Source: Hydrangea macrophylla (lineage: Eukaryota > Streptophyta > Magnoliopsida > Cornales > Hydrangeaceae). Taken from it: a stretch of 64,000 bases of DNA. How positions within the stretch are numbered: the first letter of the stretch is position 1; every line of letters begins with the position of its first letter. Positions 57,481 to 64,000 of the stretch are shown in pieces. The DNA lies in contig CM066988.1 of assembly GCA_033977485.1 (NCBI GenBank), forward strand, positions 53,009,649 through 53,073,648, given 5' to 3'. The notes beneath the pieces are model-generated. The model was not told the DNA's origin. It saw only the letters and a list, made by a program, of their open reading frames with translations, and ran no database searches. The position numbers and the translations under genes were made by a program.

Positions 57481-59419
57481 AGTGCTCTGGAGCTCATGGA
57501 TTGTTACCCTCGGCCCATCAGTAGCCGAAAGGGCAGTCTGCGTTCCTTCTCACTGCCCTTTTGGCAATTGTTCTTTCATCTCGGATAGGTCCACCTTTGG
57601 CCTTGGTCTGGTCAGCTTGGTCAAATCAGGCATGACCATGTTGGTTCCGGTGATCTGTGGGAATGGATTGGCATCAACTCCCATGGCTTTGTCCGAGAAT
57701 TTGAATACTCCCTTTTCAACATTCTCCTATATCATGTTACGAAAAACAACACAATTATTAGTAGAATGTTTCCAAGAATTATGCCATTTACAGTATTCTT
57801 TATTTCTGATTTCATCGGCCTTAGGGATCTGATGACCATCACCTAGCCTGATCACCTTTTCTGCCAAAAGGGCATTGAAAATCTGATCGGCCATAGTTAT
57901 ATCAAACGTGTAATTTTTTCCTGCCTAGAACGCCATCTAGCAGCGGCGTTATTGTTGATGGGTTTGTTCAAGGCATTACACACAATTGGCCGTTTAGAGA
58001 TCAGCTCGGCCATATCAATCTCTGCCTCGAGATCACAATCTGCTAAGTGGACCTCGTAATTAGGGTCTTTGTAATATGTTCCCTTTGATGAGTTCTTCTT
58101 CTCCTGCTCATCCAATAGGATACGCTAATAACGGGCGGCCCTCATGGCCAGCTCGAACAAATCACAGAAATCAGTCCCTTCAAACATTTTATGTAGTTCG
58201 AAGGACATTTTACCCATAGCCATCTTTGCATATTCTTCTTCGGGCAATACCGTCTTGCACCTATACTTCGCTTTCCGGAAGTGGGCTATATATGTCTCAA
58301 CGGTCTCTCCCACTAATTGTGACATCCTTGATAAATCGGCCAGTGATGTTTTGGGCTCTATCCTATAGAACTGGCCATGGAATAGCTCTTCCATCCCCCG
58401 CCAATTTTGTACAAAATTGGCTAGAAGATTGACATACCATATAAACGCAATGCCCGTGAGCGAATTTGGGAACAGCCTAAGTTTTAATGGTTCACTGCCA
58501 CCCATATGGCCGCATTGTACCACAAAACGGCCAATATGCTCCACGGAGGATTGTTCACTTTCCCCGAAAAACAAGGTAAAATTTGGAACTTTGTACCCTT
58601 GGGGAAATTTTACTTGGTCAATTTCAGGCGGGTAGGGCCGTCTGTATGTAGGCCTCTCCACTCTTCTCATGAATGGGCCATGCTCGTTGTGTATAGCTGC
58701 CACCAACTCCTCCCTGTTGATAGGTTATCGGGGTGGTGACTGGGCTATCACCATGAGCGGTGGTAGTTGCTGTTGGTGATTATTGTTCCGATGAGGCCAA
58801 AAACCATCATTGTTCCTTTGCCCCCCAACAGCGTGGCCTGGGGTGTTTACTGGCCAGTTTCTTCGTTACGGCCATCTAGTTGAAAGGTCACTGGTGGCAC
58901 CGATCCAGTGGGATTGGTGACAACTGACCCACCGACATCCTCGAATTGAGACTCGGCCTGCTTGTCGGAACCATTGGAATCCCTAAGATTTGGGATCACG
59001 TATCGTAGCTCCTTTTTTGTCTCAGACGAGCCTGAGCCCGATCCCGATCCTGATCCTGATCTTGAGGCCGATCTTGAGGCTTGCTGATTATCACCCTTAG
59101 CCTCAAGAGCAGTTACGAGCCGGCCTATCCTATCAGTTAGGCCGTCTAACTTCGAGTGTGTTGTCTTAGCAGACGAGACTAGGTCGATCTGCCCCCGATG
59201 TATTTTGGCCGTTTGGCCGATTAAGTCTTTAAGATTACCCATCGAGCCTATCAAGGCGTTATAGTCTCGCCTCATGGGTTCAATGTTCATTCTCAGAACT
59301 TTTGAAATTGCCTCGAGAGTCACACCGCTGTCCATAGAGGAGCGGTCTGTACTCTCTTCAGCGGACGGGTCAGCGACAGGATCTTCCTGTCCGTTCTTCC
59401 CATTCTTCTTTGGAGGCAT
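57481..59419 (-). pseudogene. Tat-2 gag
   Basis: Starts MPPKKNGKNGQEDPVADPSA at 59419, 14 bp inside the primer site. The first 190 codons are open: disordered start, helical middle (LVSSAKTTHSKLDGLTDRIG), then an SGSGSGSGSGS stretch. After stops, the capsid core is at 58706-58125: QGYKVPNFTLFFGESEQSSV, LKLRLFPNSLTGIAFIWY, NWRGMEELFHGQFYR and YIAHFRKAKYRC, the retrotrans_gag pattern. A zinc-knuckle-like YCKWHNSWKHSTNNC lies near 57755-57800. It would form particles and bind RNA. Confidence 0.87.
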
Positions 59420-59432
59420 ATTCTAGCACTAT

Positions 59433-59452
59433 GGATCTCACCAGGCATGCCA
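59433..59452 (-). other. Tat-2 primer binding site
   Basis: Minus strand TGGCATGCCTGGTGAGATCC begins 3 bp inside the 5' LTR end. The complementary tRNA is not assigned here. Confidence 0.75.
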
Positions 59453-59455
59453 AAA

Positions 59456-60718
59456 TGTTTGCTTGTAGTTTTGCAGGAGTACCAGAGCCAAACGGGCTCG
59501 GTGTGTGCAAACTAATTTCCTATATGCTTGAGTTAGTGATACTCAAGGCTTTACGATCTGACTTTTAAACAGAGTGATTGTGTGTGATGAGTAGGAAAGT
59601 ATCCTCACCAAAAATCCCTTGGCAGTACTGCAGCGTACAAGCCAAAGAGTGTAGAGTTTACCAGGTAAACAATCACAAACGATTAATAAATTACAGATTT
59701 TATTAAGTATTTGGAAAATATAACATATCACCAAAGAGTAGAATCAGAACAGGCTCTGATTGTTTTCGTGAGAATAAAAACAGTAAAGAAAAAATAACAC
59801 AGAGGATAGATCTACTAATCTTATAGATGCAAAATGACAAGAACACAAAGGTTTGAATGCTTTGAATGCTATATTGAGTACTGTATGAGTGTTGTTTTCG
59901 AGGATGACGCAGAGTCCTTTGCACGGTTGGCCTGCTCCATTTATAGTAGCCTATGGTTATTCTGATAAGGCAAGGACTCCTTAGCTTGCACTCCAAGCAA
60001 CTGATTGATTGTAAAATCCTTCCTAATCTCAAACTCTTGCCTTATCCGAAGTCTTCGATTAACTCAATCCCAAAATTTTAGGGATTAGCCTTCTATATCC
60101 AACTGGATGTAATCTGATTGCATTCCCAAACAGACTCTAACTCCTTAAAACCAGGAGAATGTTCCCAATGACAACTAAGAGCAGAACTGCCTTCTAGATA
60201 TACTCATCGGCCACCTACCTGTTATTCTTAGCTTCCTCGGGCTCATGCTCGTCCTCTTGTCATGCTCTCTAGCTTTTATGCCCGATGACGGTATAACGAG
60301 TGCTTGTGGCCAATCGGGCTCATGCAACCGGCCTTTACTGCTTATCTCAGGTATGATGTCCAATTACCAAGTTTGTTCTCCTAGCTACCCATCAGGCTTC
60401 CGTTCTGACACCGTGTTATATCTCACGGTTGCCTGATTGCGGTCCTCCATGCCTGGCATCCCACTTGGGCTTTTACTTCCTTATTTCTACAAATGATGTC
60501 CGATTGGTAAATACGTGTTGTATACTACCTATCGGGCTCCATCTTACTGGGATAACTGGGTTGCCTTCTCAAACCCCATGGTGACGCTTCCCTAAGCCCG
60601 ATGATCCTTTACCACTTTGGGCCAGCTAACCCTGGACACGCCTCAACCCGATTACGCCAGGCCCATTTCACCGTATCAATCGGGATTACAAACCTTTGGC
60701 GGTTTTTAGGTGCAAACA
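59456..60718 (-). mobile_element. Tat-2 5' LTR
   Basis: 1263 bp; on the minus strand TGTTTGCACCTAAAAACC to CAAGCAAACA, so terminal TGTTTGC/GCAAACA. A minus-strand CTATAAATGGAG TATA box lies at about 59936-59947. The upstream half carries repeated ATCGGGC motifs in both directions (60280-60685). It is followed by TCAAC and then apparently single-copy DNA. Confidence 0.88.
60280..60685. repeat. ATCGGGC/GCCCGAT motif array in Tat-2 U3
   Basis: GCCCGAT at 60280 and 60596, ACCCGAT at 60646, ATCGGGC at 60313 and 60531, ATCGGGA at 60679, and ATCAGGC at 60391 (ATCGGGC in the other LTR). Seven copies in about 400 bp, both orientations, upstream of the TATA box. Confidence 0.6.
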
Positions 60719-61935
60719 TCAACATATCCTGATCCTTGATTTTGGTGGGTCCCGTGTACGTAGGACCCATGTAAAACTCATATGGGAACCACTGGAATCA
60801 AGGATTAAGATCATTGAATGTAGCATTCATTACTCTTTTCTTTTATTTAAAATTATAGACTATTAAGAAGAGACACCTTCGAACGATACCGGTATGGCAA
60901 AGAGAATTTTTTAACCCAAGCATGCATGAGAACTTTAGTCAAAATCTATGCTTTTTTACCTGAGTACAAGACTACAAAGTCCCCAGTTAGAACATTTTCG
61001 TCTTTAAGTAGTTAGTGGTTGCTGTCATTGTATGATGTGGATAAATAAATATTCTTTGGTTAGTTTAAAAGTTATCACTTATCATGGTTAATTGTTCATA
61101 AAAAATAAAAGATAAAAAAGTTATCATGGTTAATTTAATTAGCTATATAGGTCATAAATTTTTGCCATAGCTACGTGTGCACACTATAGACTCTAATTGC
61201 TTGGAGAAAATATGACAAGAGGACTTGAAAGAAATATTCAACTACAAAAGTTATAGGATGAGATGTTTATATTACTTAAAAAAAAATAGTAACATCTTAA
61301 TTAAGTAAAGGCACATAGGATTTTTCAATTTATGTCTGCCAGGTTGTCCCAACACTACTCTAATTATATATTTTTATAAAATATAATTAAAAAAACACTA
61401 CTCTATTATAGCAAAAGATAAGACTTTACCAAAAATTCAAAGAAACTTTTAGTCGAGAGTCCTATAAAATAGATTTTGCTGGTCTGGTTTAACATGTTAT
61501 TTTTTTTATTTTTTTTAGTATGATAACCTTTAACCAAAAAAAAAATCACAATATTTATGTGAAATTTTTGTAGTATAAAGATTTGATTTGATTAAATTTC
61601 ACTAATCAGAATTTTTCTTTGTCAAAATTAAAAAACAATTGTCCTTTAAACTAAAAAAACATGTGCCTGGCTGTGCCAAGACTACTTTATTATAAGAAAG
61701 ATAAGATTTTACCAAAAATGAAAATGTCATTTACCAATTAAAGTAATGGATTTTTATGGATATATCTTAAAATATTTTCTACTTTTTGCCTAAAAAATAA
61801 AAAAAAAATTTAAAAAAAAAACATCTATTTTGATATAGCCATTTAAAAAATATGTAAATATAAATAAATTCCATTATATCGAAGTTAAACCAAGCAGGCG
61901 AAGAACCGCATGGCCGGCCCTCAAACGACACAAAT

Positions 61936-61968
<33 letters not shown>

Positions 61969-61977
61969 AACCCCTAA
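60719..61977. other. AT-rich intergenic host DNA, no gene seen
   Basis: Not related to the LTR families of the window as far as can be read. It contains A- and T-runs and an imperfect repeat (AAGATAAGACTTTACCAAAAA near 61417 and AAGATAAGATTTTACCAAAAA near 61695), then a CT microsatellite. It marks the right limit of the retrotransposon nest. Confidence 0.6.
61941..61968. repeat. (CT)n microsatellite
   Basis: Fourteen CT units lie just outside the left end of the MITE. A shorter CT run (63018-63031) lies on its other side. Both resemble a plant 5' leader split by the insertion. Confidence 0.9.
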
Positions 61978-62584
61978 GGGCAACTCCAAGGGTAATAGGT
62001 AAAAGTGCTAGCCAAAACTTAATTTTGGCTTGTTGAATAGTAAAATGGCTAGGCATTTTATCAAAATCTACTCCAACCACACAAGGCATAATGACTAGGC
62101 ATTTCTTTTTTCTTTTTTTTTTGTATTTTCTATATTTTTATTCAAATAATTATAACACTTGTAGAAATGAAATGAAAATTCAAATTTTAAAATTAATCCG
62201 ATAAATTGAAAAAAAAGTGAAAAAAAAAAAAAAACTAATACTTTATTTAAAAAACCCAACCCAAATTATTGAATATTCTTAAAAAAAGTGAAAAAAAAAC
62301 TAATACTTCATTTACAAAACCCAACCCAAATTAAAACTAAGAAAGTAAAAAAAAAACTAAAAAACTAAAAAATAAATAACCCTAAAACAAGTATATACAA
62401 ATTGACTAAACTAATTTGCATTATACTTAATTAAGCCCAACCCACAACTCACTTTAAACTGCTAATTGATCCAACCCATTCCACTAATTAAACAATTAAA
62501 AGAAAACCACAAACCGAATAAAAAGCCCAGCCCATAAAAGATATATACCCTACTTCTTCCTCCTCCTTCCTCACAACAAAACAC

Positions 62585-62619
<35 letters not shown>

Positions 62620-62991
62620 TGGAGGCGCAGACCGAAGGATCTGCACAGAGAACACAGAGAAGAGAGATGGAGAGATGGAGATGAGTTTTTTTTTTTTTGA
62701 AAGGTATGTTGAATCTGCCATTTTTATAGCCTAATTTGTGTTTTAATTTGAAATTAACACTGTTCATAGCCGTCGGAATCCATACGTTGGAGACCAAAAG
62801 TCATGAACAGTGCCGGCGCCATTTTTTCCCTCTTCCTCTCCATGCTCGGAAAATTGGCTCATGAATTTGGGCTCTCCATTTTTGCCTAGCGTGATGGCTC
62901 GGCCCTTGGAGTTCTGATTTTCGAAATGGACGAGCCATTTTGGTAGTTGGGCACTTTGGCTAGGGTAATGGCTCTCTCGTTGGAGATGGCC
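61978..62991. mobile_element. PIF/Harbinger-like MITE, TSD TAA
   Basis: Ends are GGGCAACTCCAAGGG and, inverted at the right, GGCCATCTCCAACGAG, imperfect terminal repeats of the type shared by many plant MITEs. TAA flanks both sides (61975-61977, 62992-62994), the duplication typical of PIF/Harbinger. Subterminal GGCTAGGCATTTT / GGCTAGGGTAATGG text recurs inverted. The interior is AT-rich with a GA microsatellite (62587-62620) and a gene-leader-like stretch. No transposase is encoded, so it is non-autonomous. Confidence 0.7.
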
Positions 62992-63054
62992 TAAATACAT
63001 GCCCTACACATACCCTTCTCTCTCTCTCTCTCCACTTTATCTCTCTACATTCCA

Positions 63055-63939
63055 ATGGATCCTACAAAGAAAAGACCACGGAGGAGTAAGTCGTTCCTGT
63101 GTTTTAGACTTGACTTTGTCGAAGATGGTTCAGTGGAATCGGACCAGAAAGGTTGTTCAGGCGAACCGGTTTTGACATGTATTGGCGTGGGAGAGAAAGA
63201 GAGTATGGTGATTCCAAAGATTTTGAGGTCTTTGTCTGAAGAGAATATGAAACTCTCCGACAGAGATTTCGCCGCCAGCGATCACCGTGGGAAGGAGAGG
63301 TCTCGCTGGAGTTTTTCTCAGATTGTGAAGGCGGTCCTATTCGAGACATCATTGGTTAGTTAATTTTATTTTCAATTTCATTTTTTACTTAGTCTTTTAA
63401 TTTCAATCTCTGATGTTCTTCAATGCATTCACATGGTTTTGATTTACATGTTTTCAATTTAATTTTCTACTTTGTTTTTGAATTTCAATCTCTGATTTAC
63501 ATTTGATCTTTTGTTTTATGTATATGAATCATAATAAAAAAAAAATGTGTTCTCCTTTATAATTGTGCTATTTCAATTCTAATTATGTTGTTTTTATGAG
63601 AAATTGATTGATTAATTGATAATTCATTCTCAAACAAATTTCAAAATTTGAATCTCATTTTGCTTCTATCAGTTCTATGCAACTAATTCATTGAGCACAT
63701 TGTGTACAATTTATCTATATTTCAATTTATATCTAATTTGAAATTGCTATGATTCAATTGTTTGATTGATCACAATTGTGTTTGATTGATAGGACAAGAA
63801 GGTCCGTAAGAGAAAAGCTCGAAAAAAAATTGAGATCGCAGAGCAATTTACAACAGAGAATCAAAAGCGTAGAGCCAGAGTTCAGGTTCGATCATCGAAT
63901 CATTTCAAGTCGCTCGTCTTTCGAAAATTCATTCTCTGA
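63055..63939 (+). CDS. Small basic protein of unknown function, two exons
   Basis: Exon 1 (63055-63354) starts MDPTKKRPRRSKSFLCF behind a CT-rich leader and gives 100 codons: a basic nuclear-signal-like start, then VIPKILRSLSEENMKLSD and RWSFSQIVKAVLFETSL. A GTTAGT donor at 63355 and an ATAG acceptor at 63791-63792 bound a T-rich 438-bp intron. Exon 2 continues in phase with DKKVRKRKARKKIEIAEQF and reaches TGA at 63937-63939, 148 residues in all. Alternatively GTTCAG/GTTCG at 63885 is another donor and the gene runs on. The Lys/Arg content suggests a nuclear or nucleic-acid partner, but I do not recognise the family. It is the only gene in the window that looks intact and non-transposon. The MITE ends 63 bp before its ATG. 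Confidence 0.6.
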
Positions 63940-64000
63940 CATCACCTCAAATTCGTTATCATCTTCATGCGTTTCGTCCCTGACTTTGAATTCAACGTCA

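Larger units (their letters stand above)
39137..60718 (-). mobile_element. Tat-2: Tat-lineage Ty3/gypsy element with antisense PMD gene
   Basis: On the minus strand: 5' LTR 59456-60718, primer site 59433-59452, gag, protease, RT, two RNase H domains and integrase down to about 52209. A plus-strand PMD gene (40280-52068) and a truncated 3' LTR (39137-40142) follow. Element C (42105-50765) sits inside the PMD gene. Without C it is about 12.9 kb. The host sequence beyond 60718 begins TCAAC, while the bases left of 39137 are AAAAA, so no matching duplication remains. Confidence 0.88.

Noticed and set aside
62462..62797. 111-residue minus-strand frame
   Set aside because: It runs through a GA microsatellite inside the MITE and has only low-complexity Ser/Leu repeats.

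Overview
The window is nuclear DNA of a flowering plant, probably a eudicot. About 60.7 of the 64 kb is a nest of Ty3/gypsy LTR retrotransposons. Evidence for a plant: dual-RNase H Tat-lineage pol genes, Athila-like gag/protease, plant-type primer binding sites, a very long Ogre-like solo LTR, a plant mobile domain (PMD) gene, and a likely PIF/Harbinger-type MITE beside an intron-containing gene. No rRNA, tRNA, CRISPR array or bacterial operon was seen.

Layout. (1) Positions 1-37643 hold the 3' part of a plus-strand Tat element, called Tat-1 here. It contains RT, two RNase H domains, integrase, an antisense PMD gene and a 3' LTR. Two solo LTRs (1622-2971 of family C, 3537-5164 of family B) interrupt its integrase. 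Its 3' LTR is split by a long inverted solo LTR (D', 9905-12014 plus 35808-37165). D' is split by a complete Tat/Retand-like element A (12015-35802). A is split by element B (20453-31698), and B contains a 4.1-kb solo LTR, D (22682-26810). This gives five levels of nesting, and most boundaries are fixed by exact target-site duplications (TSDs). (2) 37681-39127 is a separate Tat-type LTR, E. (3) 39137-60718 is a minus-strand element, Tat-2, of the same kind as Tat-1. It carries its own antisense, intron-bearing PMD gene, which is interrupted by element C (42105-50765). C is an 8.7-kb Athila-like element that encodes only gag and protease. (4) 60719-64000 is host DNA: AT-rich intergenic sequence, a 1-kb MITE-like element with TAA duplications, and a small two-exon gene starting 63 bp after the MITE.

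How the parts relate. Tat-1, Tat-2 and A share one plan: gag, protease, RT, RNase H, a second RNase H and integrase on the sense strand, then a multi-exon gene facing the opposite way between pol and the 3' LTR. The antisense gene is PMD-like in Tat-1 and Tat-2, and resembles the 'putative gypsy-type transposon' family in A. B and C have no RT or integrase and would depend on another element's enzymes. Their LTR ends, tRNA-Asp-type primer sites and 3' blocks are alike. Nearly every coding region is broken by stops or frameshifts. In element A most stops are C-to-T or G-to-A changes, as expected for old, methylated copies.

The most unusual features are the antisense cargo genes, a five-copy tandem array of the second RNase H segment inside A, the pol-less B and C elements, and clusters of self-complementary motifs just upstream of the TATA box in several different LTR families.
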